DNA of 45,025 nt from Weissella minor (GCF_001437425.1 NZ_JQCD01000011.1:1-45025); one strand, 5' to 3'. Shown: positions 30,207-38,677, counted from the stretch's first letter. Translations and numbers: made by a program. The notes: generated from the sequence alone by a model not told the origin.

Positions 30207-30983
30207 TTAATTTGTTTTCTTCGCTTCATGCGTTAGCTTGACTAATTCAATAAAATTATCTGGATCCAAGGCTGAATTACCAACCAAAACCCCATCAATA
30301 TCATGTTGACGCATAATTTCATAAACGTTTTCTGGCTTCACCGAACCACCATATAAAATACGCAAATCTTCAGCAATCTCAGGGTTAAACATATCTGAAA
30401 CCGTCTCACGAATCAGATAGAGATCTTTTTGTGCCATGTCAGCACTCATTGCCGTCCCACTCCCAATCGCTTGTGTTGGTTCAAAAGCCAACACAACATC
30501 CGTCATTTGCTCTGGTGTCACGCCTTTTAAAGCCTCAATAACCTGGTTTACAATCCAATGCATATGTTCATTATTTGACACTGTTTGAATTTGCTCATCA
30601 ATGGCAATGATTGGTTTTAACCCATTACGCAAAGCAGCCAATGCTTTCAAATTAACCATTTCGTCTGTTTCACGGAAATAGTGTCGGCGTTCAGAGTGCC
30701 CAATAATGACATATTGCACACCTAAATCCGCCACCACTTTAGGGCTTGTTTCACCAGTATATGCCCCTTCTTCTTTCCAATAAACATTTTCAGCACCAAT
30801 TTCAACTGCTGTTCCTTTTGCTGCCTCAACCATACTCTGCAAAAGGACATCCTGTCCCGCTAAAATCGGCTCAACACTGGGATAAGCTGTAATTGCATTT
30901 GCGACTGATTCAATATACGTCCGCGCATCTTCTGGTAACTTATTCATTTTCCAGTTTGCCATGACGATTGGTTGCCGTGCCAT
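30207..30983 (-). CDS. tpiA: Triosephosphate isomerase
   Basis: 258 residues. Interconverts DHAP and glyceraldehyde 3-phosphate. The catalytic lysine is in ANWKMNK (about 9-15), the histidine in VIIGHSERRHYF (about 92-103), the glutamate in AFEPTQAIGSG, and the phosphate loop in YGGSVKPENV. The EPTQAIG version differs slightly from the common EPVWAIG loop. No strong terminator is visible between tpiA and eno, so some read-through into eno is likely. Confidence 0.97.
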   Translation of the reverse strand: MARQPIVMANWKMNKLPEDARTYIESVANAITAYPSVEPILAGQDVLLQSMVEAAKGTAVEIGAENVYWKEEGAYTGETSPKVVADLGVQYVIIGHSERRHYFRETDEMVNLKALAALRNGLKPIIAIDEQIQTVSNNEHMHWIVNQVIEALKGVTPEQMTDVVLAFEPTQAIGSGTAMSADMAQKDLYLIRETVSDMFNPEIAEDLRILYGGSVKPENVYEIMRQHDIDGVLVGNSALDPDNFIELVKLTHEAKKTN

Positions 30984-31012
30984 AATCTCACCTCACTCAA
31001 TTGATACCTTCT

Positions 31013-31021
31013 ATTATAACA
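31013..31021 (-). promoter_or_regulatory. Extended -10 promoter of tpiA
   Basis: TGTTATAAT on the minus strand (31021-31013) is a full extended -10; the -35 is poor (TATAAA). The start falls about 24 bases before the tpiA ATG, leaving room for GTGAGGTGA as ribosome site. Confidence 0.6.
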
Positions 31022-31046
31022 TTTTTCGATGCTGCTTTATAAAAAC

Positions 31047-31078
31047 AAAAAAGCTAGCCACATAATGGCTAGCTTTTA
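31047..31078 (-). terminator. Terminator after ptsI
   Basis: AAAAGCTAGCCA / TGGCTAGCTTTT stem with a five-base loop and T-tract on the minus strand, three bases after the ptsI stop codon. Confidence 0.9.
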
Positions 31079-31081
31079 AAT

Positions 31082-32815
31082 TTACTCAGCTTCAGGTACT
31101 TCGGCCTTAACTAAAGCAATCACATCTTCATTTGTTTCAGCATCAATTGCCTTTTCAGCCAATCCTTCAAGATCAGCTGCATTTAAGCGGCTCATCAATG
31201 AACGCGTTGACAAAACTGATGTGGCAGACATTGAGAATTCATCCAATCCCATTCCCATCAAGATAGGAACCGCAATTGGATCTCCGGCCATTTCACCACA
31301 CATTGCAGCAAACTTGCCATACTTATGCGCTGACTTAATCACATAGTTAACAAGGCGCAAGATTGATGGGTTATATGGTTGGTACAAGTATGAAATCTTG
31401 TCATTTCCACGGTCGGCAGCCATTGAATAACCAATCAAATCGTTTGTTCCGATTGAGAAGAAATCAACTTCTTGGGCAAATTTATCAGCAAGTACAGCTG
31501 CCGCTGGAATTTCAATCATGATTCCAAGCTTGATGTTATCACTAACTTCAACCCCTTCTGCAACTAACTTAGCCTTTTCTTCTTCAAACAAATCACGAGC
31601 TTGGCGGAATTCAGACAATGTTGCAACCATTGGGAACATAATCCAAAGGTTTCCAAATGCTGAGGCACGAATCAAAGCACGTAATTGTGTACGGAAAATA
31701 TCTTGACGATCAAGTGAGATACGGATTGCACGATAACCCAAGAATGGGTTTTCTTCTTCAGGTAATGGCAAGTAAGGCAATTCCTTATCTCCACCAATAT
31801 CCATTGTACGAACAGTCACATTTTCGTCAGGTCCAACACCTTCCAATACGGCCTTGTAGGCTTCGAATTGTTGCTCTTCAGTTGGCAATTCTTGTGAATC
31901 CATATATAAGAATTCAGTACGGTAAAGTCCAACACCTTCAGCACCATTTTCAACTACACCATCTAAGTCCTTAGGCGTTCCAATGTTTGCGCCCAAAGTA
32001 AAGTGCTTACCATCAGCTGAAAGGGTCTTTTCATCCTTCAACTTAGCCCATTCAGCCTTCTTGGCCGCATATTCGTCAGCTTTTTCTTGATAAGTCTTAA
32101 TCTCATCATCCGTTGGATTTTGTAGCAAGACACCATCCATACCGTCCAAGATAACAACTTCATCTTCTGCGATTTCTGCCGTGGCATTTTCAGTTCCAAC
32201 AATCGCTGGAATTTCAAGTGTACGGGCCATAATTGCCGCATGGGCAGTACGACCACCAACGTCAGTAATGAAGCCCTTAACGTACTTACGGTCAAGTTGT
32301 GCTGTATCTGAAGGCGTCATATCATGCGCCACAATCACGACTTCTTCGTTAATCAACGCTGGATTAGGTAGCGTCTTGTTCAACAAATGACTCATCACAC
32401 GCTTCGTGACATCTCGAATATCAGCAGCACGCTCTGCCATGTAGGCATTCGTATCAGCCATACTTTCAAACATCGTAATGTAAGTATCTGACACTTGCTT
32501 TACAGCAGCTTCAGCATTGGTCTTATCATTATCGATAGCTTGTTCGATACCACCAGTGAATTCTGGATCTTCCAATACCATGATGTGGGCATTGAACACT
32601 TCTGCTTCGTCTTCTCCCATTGAAGCCGCAGCCTTATCACGAATCTGTTCCAAATCTGCTTTTGATTCCAAAAAAGCCGCCTCTAAGCGGCTTTTTTCGG
32701 CTTGAACATCATCAATCGTTCGCGTATCAAAAGACAAATCAGGATCTTCTAGCTTATATGCCTTAGCGATTGCAACACCGTTTGAAGCTGCAATTCCTTT
32801 GATTTGTTTTGTCAT
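31082..32815 (-). CDS. ptsI: PTS Enzyme I (phosphoenolpyruvate-protein phosphotransferase)
   Basis: 577 residues. Takes phosphate from PEP and passes it to HPr. The active histidine lies in [21 protein letters not shown] (about 184-204; the family more often has TSHSAI). The PEP-binding barrel shows [25 protein letters not shown] and [10 protein letters not shown], and the catalytic cysteine is in [10 protein letters not shown]. It follows ptsH by 66 bases. An 11-base-pair hairpin with terminator form lies inside the coding region near codons 40-49 (32670-32697), which may lower EI relative to HPr. Confidence 0.96.
   Translation of the reverse strand: MTKQIKGIAASNGVAIAKAYKLEDPDLSFDTRTIDDVQAEKSRLEAAFLESKADLEQIRDKAAASMGEDEAEVFNAHIMVLEDPEFTGGIEQAIDNDKTNAEAAVKQVSDTYITMFESMADTNAYMAERAADIRDVTKRVMSHLLNKTLPNPALINEEVVIVAHDMTPSDTAQLDRKYVKGFITDVGGRTAHAAIMARTLEIPAIVGTENATAEIAEDEVVILDGMDGVLLQNPTDDEIKTYQEKADEYAAKKAEWAKLKDEKTLSADGKHFTLGANIGTPKDLDGVVENGAEGVGLYRTEFLYMDSQELPTEEQQFEAYKAVLEGVGPDENVTVRTMDIGGDKELPYLPLPEEENPFLGYRAIRISLDRQDIFRTQLRALIRASAFGNLWIMFPMVATLSEFRQARDLFEEEKAKLVAEGVEVSDNIKLGIMIEIPAAAVLADKFAQEVDFFSIGTNDLIGYSMAADRGNDKISYLYQPYNPSILRLVNYVIKSAHKYGKFAAMCGEMAGDPIAVPILMGMGLDEFSMSATSVLSTRSLMSRLNAADLEGLAEKAIDAETNEDVIALVKAEVPEAE
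32670..32697 (-). promoter_or_regulatory. Terminator-like hairpin inside ptsI
   Basis: Minus strand reads A6-GCCGC, a six-base loop TTAGAG, then GCGGC-T6: an 11-base-pair perfect inverted repeat with a GC core and an immediate T6 run, the form of an intrinsic terminator. It sits about 120 bases into ptsI, in frame and coding (KSRLEAAF). Translating ribosomes would normally mask it. Confidence 0.6.
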
Positions 32816-32881
32816 AGCCTTTTCCTTCGAAGTTCAACTTAAAATTAAGTTCTCGTGTAGATGTTTGTAAAAACTAAAAAA

Positions 32882-33148
32882 TTAGTCAGTCAAACCTTCT
32901 GCAGCCATTGTTTCTGAGATTGCTGAGATAGCATCTGCAGCGTCATCACCATCAGCTGAGATAGTAACGTCAGCACCTTGACCAACACCAAGTGACATAA
33001 CACCCATGATTGACTTCAAGTTAACATCCTTACCTTGGTATGAAAGAGTAATGTCTGAAGCAAACTTTGATGCTGCTTGTACCAACAATGTTGCTGGACG
33101 TGCGTGAATACCTGCTTCGGCTACAATGTTAAATTCGCGTGATTCCAT
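32882..33148 (-). CDS. ptsH: Phosphocarrier protein HPr
   Basis: 88 residues. Carries phosphate from Enzyme I to sugar permeases through H15 ([11 protein letters not shown]) and is phosphorylated by HPr kinase at S46 ([12 protein letters not shown]), which makes it the corepressor of CcpA. Both sites and the surrounding motifs are intact. AAAGGAG precedes the ATG. The promoter at 33237-33265 carries a cre site, so the operon is probably subject to the same control that HPr mediates. Confidence 0.97.
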   Translation of the reverse strand: MESREFNIVAEAGIHARPATLLVQAASKFASDITLSYQGKDVNLKSIMGVMSLGVGQGADVTISADGDDAADAISAISETMAAEGLTD

Positions 33149-33236
33149 GATTAAATCTCCTTTTAATATGTTATTAATAATATTTTATAAACGTTGTTCG
33201 TTCTTTAACAAGCTCGGCCAACGCTTTACGTAAATT

Positions 33237-33265
33237 ATTTTATCAGTTTATGCAAACAATGGCAA
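33237..33265 (-). promoter_or_regulatory. Promoter of ptsHI
   Basis: Minus-strand TTGCCA (33265-33260), 17-base spacer, TAAAAT (33242-33237) with TG one base upstream. Start near 33230, leader of about 80 bases. The -35 overlaps the cre site at 33261-33274. Confidence 0.65.
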
Positions 33266-33274
33266 GCGCTTACA
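33261..33274 (-). promoter_or_regulatory. cre (CcpA-binding) site at the ptsH promoter
   Basis: TGTAAGCGCTTGCC on the minus strand matches the cre consensus except for the last base (C for A) and has the central CG with flanking inverted symmetry. Placed over and upstream of the -35, where CcpA could repress or, if slightly upstream of polymerase, activate. Confidence 0.65.
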
Positions 33275-33282
33275 TCAGAAAA

Positions 33283-33483
33283 CTACGCATTATCTTCATC
33301 ACTTTTGCGGTAAATAATTCGGCCACCTTGATGGGCTTCACCCACAATCGCATTTTGATATGGATAACTGCGCCAAACTTCAAAAAATTCAGGGAAATTT
33401 TCCGCTTCTAATGTAAATTCGCTTTTCACTCCGGTACGTAATTCATCCAGAATTTGTGTGAAATCGATACTACTATTCGTCAT
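33283..33483 (-). CDS. Small hypothetical protein, 66 residues
   Basis: Not recognised. A soluble protein with MTNSSIDFTQILDELR at the start and an aromatic middle (FPEFFEVWRSYPYQNAIVG), ending YRKSDEDNA. Its ATG overlaps the trxB 3' end by 11 bases with GAAGAG upstream, which suggests translational coupling with thioredoxin reductase. No transmembrane segment or cysteine. Composition favours a real gene over a chance frame. Confidence 0.55.
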   Translation of the reverse strand: MTNSSIDFTQILDELRTGVKSEFTLEAENFPEFFEVWRSYPYQNAIVGEAHQGGRIIYRKSDEDNA

Positions 33484-34411
33484 TACTCTTCAAACTTTCG
33501 TTGTAAGCATAGGCATTTTGTCCGGCAATGGCTGCATCCCCTACGGCTGTTGTAATTTGACGTAAATGTTTCTTTCGCACATCACCAATGGCAAAAATAC
33601 CTGGTAAACGTGTTTCCATTTGATCGTTCGTTTCAATCCAGCCTTCTTGATCAGTAATTGCCAAATCAGCAACTGATTCAGTAACCGGCAATAATCCGAT
33701 ATAAATAAAGACACCTGCCGTCGCATGTTCAGTGATTTCACCGGTTTGATTATTCTTTAATGTAACCGACTCAACCTTTTTCTCGTCACCATTAATTGTT
33801 TGAACTTCTGTATTCCAAATAAAATCAATGTTGTCGGCCGCAAACGCACGCTTTTGCAAAATTTGTTGCGCCTTTAAAGTATCTTGACGATGGACAACCG
33901 TGACATGGTTAACGATTCCGGCCAAATAGGTTGCTTCTTCGATGGCTGAATCACCACCACCAACAACGACAACTTCTTGGCCCTTGAAAAAGGCACCATC
34001 ACACACAGCACAATAAGACACACCACGGCCAGCAAAATCTAATTCACCTGGAACACCAAGTTTTTTGTATTCAGAACCAGTTGCAACAATTACCGAATTT
34101 GCTTGGTAATCATTCATATCAGTCACAACATGCCACGTCTTATCTTCATTGGCTTCAATATGTTGGACTGTACCAAATTGATACTCAGCACCGAATTGCG
34201 TTGAAGAAGCATACATTTTTTCCGATAAATCTGCTCCCATGATTGAGCTATATCCCGGATAATTTTCAACTTCAGCTGTATTATTCATTTGCCCACCGTA
34301 AATACCACGATCCAGCATTACAACTGACAAATTGGCACGCGATGCATAGGTTGCTGCGGTCATACCACCAGGTCCCGCTCCAATAATTACGACATCAAAC
34401 TTTTCAGTCAT
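33473..34411 (-). CDS. trxB: Thioredoxin-disulfide reductase
   Basis: 312 residues from the ATG at 34411, which AAGGAGGG precedes; the longer frame to 34432 includes the ribosome site and is rejected. FAD/NADPH enzyme that reduces thioredoxin. FAD loop GAGPGGMTAA (11-20), redox cysteines C134 and C137 in SYCAVCDGAFF, NADPH loop GGGDSAIEEA and the late GIFAIGDVR motif are all visible. Followed by the overlapping 66-residue ORF. Confidence 0.95.
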   Translation of the reverse strand: MTEKFDVVIIGAGPGGMTAATYASRANLSVVMLDRGIYGGQMNNTAEVENYPGYSSIMGADLSEKMYASSTQFGAEYQFGTVQHIEANEDKTWHVVTDMNDYQANSVIVATGSEYKKLGVPGELDFAGRGVSYCAVCDGAFFKGQEVVVVGGGDSAIEEATYLAGIVNHVTVVHRQDTLKAQQILQKRAFAADNIDFIWNTEVQTINGDEKKVESVTLKNNQTGEITEHATAGVFIYIGLLPVTESVADLAITDQEGWIETNDQMETRLPGIFAIGDVRKKHLRQITTAVGDAAIAGQNAYAYNESLKSNDE

Positions 34412-34486
34412 CTGTATACCCTCCTTGAACATTTCTTTTGTTCATTTTAACTGTTTATCTACACAATTACTATCACTATTAAAGCT

Positions 34487-34514
34487 ATTTTATCACTTAC
34501 GTTTAGTAAGTCAA
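34487..34514 (-). promoter_or_regulatory. Promoter of trxB
   Basis: Minus-strand TTGACT (34514-34509), 16-base spacer, TAAAAT (34492-34487) with TG one base upstream. Start near 34480, about 70 bases before the trxB ATG. Confidence 0.65.
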
Positions 34515-34531
34515 ATGTCAGCTGATTCAAA

Positions 34532-34557
34532 TAAAAAGACACCAATTTCTGGTGTCT
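34532..34557 (-). terminator. Terminator after galU
   Basis: GAGACACCA / TGGTGTCTTTTT stem with a short AT-rich loop on the minus strand, nine bases after the galU stop codon. Confidence 0.87.
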
Positions 34558-34566
34558 CAATCATCA

Positions 34567-35442
34567 TTAATCTAAAGTCTTGGCTAAGTCTTTAATATAT
34601 TCTTTTAGTGCCGCGCCAGTTTGTGGGTGAGTTAAACCAAATTCAATATTCGTTGTCAAAAAGCCAATCTTTGAACCAATATCATAACGCTTACCCGTAA
34701 ATTCATGTGCATCAACGTGTTGACGCTTGTTCAATGAATCAATGGCATCGGTCAATTGAATTTCATCACCCTTACCAGGTTCTGTTTGCTCAAGTTCTTC
34801 GAAAATTTCAGGTGTTAACAAATAACGCCCAATAATCGCAAGATCTGAAGGTGCATCCTCAGGTTTTGGCTTTTCAACAAAGTTAGACACGCGATAGAGG
34901 CCTTCCGCCAATTCTTCTTCGGGTGTAATCACACCGTATGACGAAACCTCTTCATTAGGCACGCGCATCACAGCAAGTGTTGAGTCCCCAGTTGATTCAA
35001 AGCGATCGATTAGTTGCTTAGTTAATGGTACTTCACTTTGCATCAAATCGTCACCCAGTAACACAACAAAAGGTTCATCCCCAATAAAGGCTTTCCCCGT
35101 CAAAACTGCATCCCCTAAACCACGTGGATGTGACTGACGAATAAAGTACAGATTAATATCGGTTGTCTCTTGTACTAACTTCAATAAATCTGTCTTATTT
35201 TTTTCGCGTAGATTGTTTTCTAATTCAGGATTTGAATCAAAATGATCTTCAATTGAACGCTTTGACTTTCCATCAACAATTAAAATTTCTTCAATGCCTG
35301 AAGCCAATGCTTCTTCAATAATAAATTGAATCGTAGGCTTGTCTACAATTGGCAACATTTCCTTAGCTAACGCTTTTGTAGCTGGCAAAAAACGTGTCCC
35401 TAACCCCGCTGCAGGAATAATTGCTTTACGTACAGGTTTCAT
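34567..35442 (-). CDS. galU: UTP-glucose-1-phosphate uridylyltransferase
   Basis: 291 residues. Makes UDP-glucose. The nucleotide loop [14 protein letters not shown] (about 11-24) is followed by [13 protein letters not shown], the [10 protein letters not shown] stretch and the [11 protein letters not shown] sugar-phosphate region. UDP-glucose would feed the two diacylglycerol glucosyltransferases at 3467-5729. Last gene of the yvlD-like-hprK-gpsA-galU operon, six bases after gpsA. Confidence 0.95.
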   Translation of the reverse strand: MKPVRKAIIPAAGLGTRFLPATKALAKEMLPIVDKPTIQFIIEEALASGIEEILIVDGKSKRSIEDHFDSNPELENNLREKNKTDLLKLVQETTDINLYFIRQSHPRGLGDAVLTGKAFIGDEPFVVLLGDDLMQSEVPLTKQLIDRFESTGDSTLAVMRVPNEEVSSYGVITPEEELAEGLYRVSNFVEKPKPEDAPSDLAIIGRYLLTPEIFEELEQTEPGKGDEIQLTDAIDSLNKRQHVDAHEFTGKRYDIGSKIGFLTTNIEFGLTHPQTGAALKEYIKDLAKTLD

Positions 35443-35448
35443 GATTCC

Positions 35449-36462
35449 TTATTTTCCTTCCTGTTGGACTGGACGATCCATCAATTCTTGAATCGCCAGT
35501 TTAATATCGAGTCCTTCATACAAAACTTTATAAATCGACTCAGTAATTGGCATCGCAACATGCTTCTTTTGCGACAATTCATAAGCCACTTTGGTCGTTG
35601 AAATACCTTCAATCACCATCCCCATATTTTCAACGATTTCATCAAGGGTATGCCCCTGTCCAAGCTGTAACCCAGCCCGATAATTTCGTGAATGTACAGA
35701 AGTCGCTGTTACAAATAAATCACCAACACCTGACAAGCCCATAAACGTCACAGGATTAGCACCAAAACCTTGTCCTAAACGACTAATTTCGGCTAAACCA
35801 CGTGTGAATAAGGCTGCTTTTGCATTGGAATCGTAGCCTAACCCCTCTAAGGCTCCAGCCGCAATTGCGATAACATTTTTTAGCGCTGCACCGATTTCTG
35901 CACCGACAATGTCATCCCCAGTATAAACTCGGAAGTTTGAATTCGTCAACGCATGTTGAAGTGCTTCTGCCACCTTCAAATTTTCACTCACAGCTGTAAT
36001 CAAAGTTGGGTCATGTTTAACCACACCTTCAGCATGCGAAGGGCCTGCAATGACTGCTAATCCATTTCGCGAGGATGCTGGAACTTCTTCTTCTAGAATT
36101 TCTGAAACACGCTTATAGGTATGTGGCTCCAACCCTTTAGTCGCCGCAACTAAAATGACTTGTTGGTCTAAATCGGCTAAAACATCGGCCAATTGTTTAG
36201 CAACACCACGTGTGGCTCCAGTTGGTACAACACTCAAAATGATATCTGCCTTATCTACAGCTTGTGTCATATCACCAGTTGCCCAAAGACCTGCATGTAA
36301 TTCATTATCACCCAAATACTTTGGATTCTTATGTTCGGCATTAATCACTTCGGCTTGTTCTGGTCTATGCGTCCACAATGCAACCTCGTGTCCATTTTCT
36401 GCCGCTACATTGGCCAATGCAGTTCCCCAAGAACCCGCACCTAGTACCCCGACTTTTGTCAT
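35449..36462 (-). CDS. gpsA: NAD(P)+-dependent glycerol-3-phosphate dehydrogenase
   Basis: 337 residues. Reduces DHAP to glycerol 3-phosphate for phospholipid synthesis. The Rossmann loop GAGSWGTALA is at 7-16; the catalytic lysines lie in VAATKGLEP and GAALKNVIAIAAG; the substrate loop GLAEISRLG is present. Located between hprK and galU, a common order in lactic acid bacteria. The product also underlies the glycerol-phosphate polymer made by LtaS. Confidence 0.96.
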   Translation of the reverse strand: MTKVGVLGAGSWGTALANVAAENGHEVALWTHRPEQAEVINAEHKNPKYLGDNELHAGLWATGDMTQAVDKADIILSVVPTGATRGVAKQLADVLADLDQQVILVAATKGLEPHTYKRVSEILEEEVPASSRNGLAVIAGPSHAEGVVKHDPTLITAVSENLKVAEALQHALTNSNFRVYTGDDIVGAEIGAALKNVIAIAAGALEGLGYDSNAKAALFTRGLAEISRLGQGFGANPVTFMGLSGVGDLFVTATSVHSRNYRAGLQLGQGHTLDEIVENMGMVIEGISTTKVAYELSQKKHVAMPITESIYKVLYEGLDIKLAIQELMDRPVQQEGK

Positions 36463-36479
36463 AACGTCTATTTCCTCTC

Positions 36480-37418
36480 TTAGTCCTGATGTTCTGAATT
36501 TTGTTCAATCAAAACATTCAAATTATTATTGAATGTCTCTGTCGCATCAAATCCCATTTTCTTAGCACGGAAATTCTTTGCAGCTGTTTCAATTAATACC
36601 GCTAAGTTACGTCCCGTTTGAACCGGTAACACATAGCGTGGTAAATCAACACCTTGAATTTGGGTAACTTCTTCACCATTACCCAAACGATCAACTTCTT
36701 GATCATCACGCCATTTTGCCAAATGTAAATTAAAAGCAATCGTGGCATGTGAGCGCACAGCGCCGGCACCAAATAAGTTCAAGACATCAATAATACCAAC
36801 TCCACGTAATTCCATAAGATTTCGTAGAATTGCAGGTGGTTCTCCCACGAGACGTTCTTCGTCTTGTGCGTAAACATCAACACGATCATCAGCAATCAAT
36901 CGATGTCCGCGTTGCACCAATTCTAAGGCCGTTTCAGACTTTCCAACCCCTGAATCACCAGTGATTAGAACCCCTAAACCAAAGATATCAACCAATACCC
37001 CATGCACCGATTGACGTTCTGCTAATTGTCCACTTAAGAAGTAGGTCATATTAGCAAGAATTCGTGATGATGTTAGCTCGGTTGCTAATACCGGAATTTG
37101 GACTTCATTAGCGACATCCATAAATTCTTGTGGTAGCTTACGCCCTGTTGAAACAACCAACGCTGGTGTATCAGGTTGCATCATTTTATGCGCGACCATC
37201 ATCAACTCATCATGTGACATTCGGGCCGCAAATGACGTTTCTGTAATCCCCATCAATTGGATCCGTTCTGGCGCATAATAATTAAAATAACCTGTCATCT
37301 CCAAACCAGGTCGTGAAATATCTTCTGTCGCCACCGGGCGATTTAAAAAATCAGCTCCAGATACAATTGATAAATGCGTATTATCTAGTAAATCTTGTAC
37401 AGTTATTTGTTTTGCCAT
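36480..37418 (-). CDS. hprK: HPr kinase/phosphorylase
   Basis: 312 residues. Phosphorylates HPr on S46 and removes the same phosphate, setting carbon catabolite control through CcpA. The P-loop GDSGVGKSE is at 154-162, the family histidine H139 in VHGVLV, and the HPrK signature around LMELRGVGIIDV is visible. Its substrate HPr is encoded in this window (32882-33148), and two cre sites lie nearby. Follows the small membrane protein gene by 20 bases. Confidence 0.96.
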   Translation of the reverse strand: MAKQITVQDLLDNTHLSIVSGADFLNRPVATEDISRPGLEMTGYFNYYAPERIQLMGITETSFAARMSHDELMMVAHKMMQPDTPALVVSTGRKLPQEFMDVANEVQIPVLATELTSSRILANMTYFLSGQLAERQSVHGVLVDIFGLGVLITGDSGVGKSETALELVQRGHRLIADDRVDVYAQDEERLVGEPPAILRNLMELRGVGIIDVLNLFGAGAVRSHATIAFNLHLAKWRDDQEVDRLGNGEEVTQIQGVDLPRYVLPVQTGRNLAVLIETAAKNFRAKKMGFDATETFNNNLNVLIEQNSEHQD

Positions 37419-37438
37419 GTTTTATTTCCTCAACCTAT

Positions 37439-37819
37439 CTATGACTTTTGCTCCCGATTAAAGTAACTAGAAATAATTAAATTTACAAAGGACATAATTA
37501 TTGAAACCAACAATGTCCAGCCAAATCCATAGAAATGAAAACCACTTCCAACAATGTTAGAAGTCAACCATAAGACGGATGCGTTTACAACAAATCCAAA
37601 TAGGCCAAATGTTAAAAGGGTCAGTGGTAAGGCCAATATATGTAAGACCGGCCGCACTAACGCATTTAAACAACCTAGGACTAGCGCAGCTAACAAGGCT
37701 GACCAGATTGACTCAACATACATCCCTTGTGGCAACAATCCAGCTAATGCTAAAAAAATGACCGTGTTAATTAACACAGTTTGAAAAAAACCAAATTGTC
37801 GCAGTGTGTAAACTTTCAT
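37439..37819 (-). CDS. YvlD-like (phage holin IV superfamily) membrane protein
   Basis: 126 residues, four hydrophobic segments (about 12-30, 35-52, 59-82 and 98-117). Matches the small YvlD-type membrane family that often precedes hprK in Lactobacillales. Molecular function is unknown; it is not a true phage holin and there is no prophage here. First gene of its operon, behind TGGAGGGC and a strong promoter. Confidence 0.83.
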   Translation of the reverse strand: MKVYTLRQFGFFQTVLINTVIFLALAGLLPQGMYVESIWSALLAALVLGCLNALVRPVLHILALPLTLLTFGLFGFVVNASVLWLTSNIVGSGFHFYGFGWTLLVSIIMSFVNLIISSYFNREQKS

Positions 37820-37842
37820 GCTCTGCCCTCCAGTTAATTATT

Positions 37843-37871
37843 ATTATAGCAATAAATTAAATTCAAACCAA
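37843..37871 (-). promoter_or_regulatory. Promoter of the yvlD-hprK-gpsA-galU operon
   Basis: Minus-strand TTGGTT (37871-37866), 17-base spacer, TATAAT (37848-37843) with TG one base upstream. Start near 37836, just before the TGGAGGG ribosome site. Confidence 0.72.
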
Positions 37872-37881
37872 AAATATATAC

Positions 37882-37911
37882 AAAAAACGCCGATCGGCTG
37901 ATCGGCGTTTT
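37882..37911 (-). terminator. Strong terminator of an unassigned transcript
   Basis: AACGCCGATC / GATCGGCGTT stem with a four-base loop and T6 on the minus strand. Its upstream transcript is the unassigned unit 37912-38239; it lies before the hprK-operon promoter. The plus-strand T-run is only four bases. Confidence 0.85.
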
Positions 37912-37997
37912 GAGTTTGGCAATGTTAGGAATGACCTGTCCTAACGCAGGTGACGGTTACCCGCCAGTCAACGTACACCAGTTATTGCTAACTGTTA
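37912..37997 (-). ncRNA. Chain of small hairpins, candidate structured RNA
   Basis: Between the stop codon of the small ORF and the terminator, the minus strand can fold into three hairpins: CAGTTA/TAACTG (37994-37979), GAC-GG/CC-GTC enclosed by GGT/ACC (about 37980-37950) and GTTAGGA/TCCTAAC (37945-37924). This is more structure than an ordinary 3' untranslated region. It matches no RNA family I can name: RNase P, tmRNA and SRP RNA core motifs are absent. Confidence 0.3.
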
Positions 37998-38230
37998 GTC
38001 ATGTGCAGATGAACGTGTTCCACAACACCTTCACCACCTACCAGCAATGCGGCTGTTAATATAGGCCGTTTATAAAAATCTTCTAAATGAAGATTCTCTC
38101 GACTCATCGCATAAAGAAATAATATCATATTACGACAACCAATGCAAGAAACGGTATCATTTTTAAATTCACCATTGAAATACGCATCAAAAATGGAGAA
38201 ATACTCGTTTTGTCCCTGGCATAAAAACAT
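37988..38230 (-). CDS. Hypothetical small protein, 80 residues (uncertain)
   Basis: Not recognised. Reads MFLCQGQNEYFSIFDAYFNG at the start, a cysteine pair SCIGCRNM near the middle and ends VVEHVHLHMTNS. The residue mix looks protein-like, but there is no ribosome site before the ATG at 38230, and a TATAAT at 38239-38234 is so close that the transcript would start at or just after the ATG. An internal ATG (MILFLYAM) also lacks a ribosome site. The region may instead be a noncoding RNA of about 340 bases ending at the terminator 37882-37911. Confidence 0.35.
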   Translation of the reverse strand: MFLCQGQNEYFSIFDAYFNGEFKNDTVSCIGCRNMILFLYAMSRENLHLEDFYKRPILTAALLVGGEGVVEHVHLHMTNS

Positions 38231-38308
38231 GTTATTATAGTAATTAATGATGTTTTATTAAATAAACATGAGACATTTTTAAAAATGAGTATGAGTGAGG
38301 TCATGTGT

Positions 38309-38677
38309 ATGAAAATTATTGGTAACACTTTGGAGAATATTCATAAATTTCGCCACGAAAATATTCGCGACAAACGATCAGGAATATTACCAACAAAAAC
38401 AGCTTTAGTAAATAACCCCTATGCAAAATTAAGTCTCTTATATTTAGATACCAATAAAACGTACTACTTAGCTGACGCCTCAAGCGCCATTGCTCACGCC
38501 TTACGTTACAGTGATGGTGCGATTGAAATCACTTCATGGAGCGCCACTGACTTAATTGGTCTAAAAAATAGTTACGCTCAACCTGGTTTTGACAACTATT
38601 TCCAAATGTTAGTTCAAAATACAGCCATTGCTTATGCCACTGAACATACAGAAACGGCAGATGATCTTGAATCATAA
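38309..38677 (+). CDS. Hypothetical protein, the only plus-strand gene
   Basis: 122 residues from the ATG at 38309, chosen because GTGAGG lies eight bases upstream; starts at 38285 or 38303 are possible. Not recognised. Opens MKIIGNTLENIHKFRHENIR, with a central segment SLLYLDTNKTYYLADASSA and an acidic C-terminus (TETADDLES); it has no membrane segment. It ends at a terminator shared with glpF. Divergent from the unit at 37988-38230, with only about 55 bases between, so the two may share a control region. Confidence 0.65.
   Translation: MKIIGNTLENIHKFRHENIRDKRSGILPTKTALVNNPYAKLSLLYLDTNKTYYLADASSAIAHALRYSDGAIEITSWSATDLIGLKNSYAQPGFDNYFQMLVQNTAIAYATEHTETADDLES

Noticed and set aside
32835-32850. 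AACTTAA/TTAAGTT inverted repeat between ptsH and ptsI
   Set aside because: AT-only stem with a two-base centre, too weak for a terminator; it might be an RNA-processing site, but there is nothing further to support that.
37912-37997. Resemblance to a ZTP (pfl) riboswitch because of TGACTGGCG
   Set aside because: The other conserved parts (GGGGAGC-like loop and CCGCCUGGGC-like 3' element) are absent, and a terminator rather than a purine or folate gene follows.
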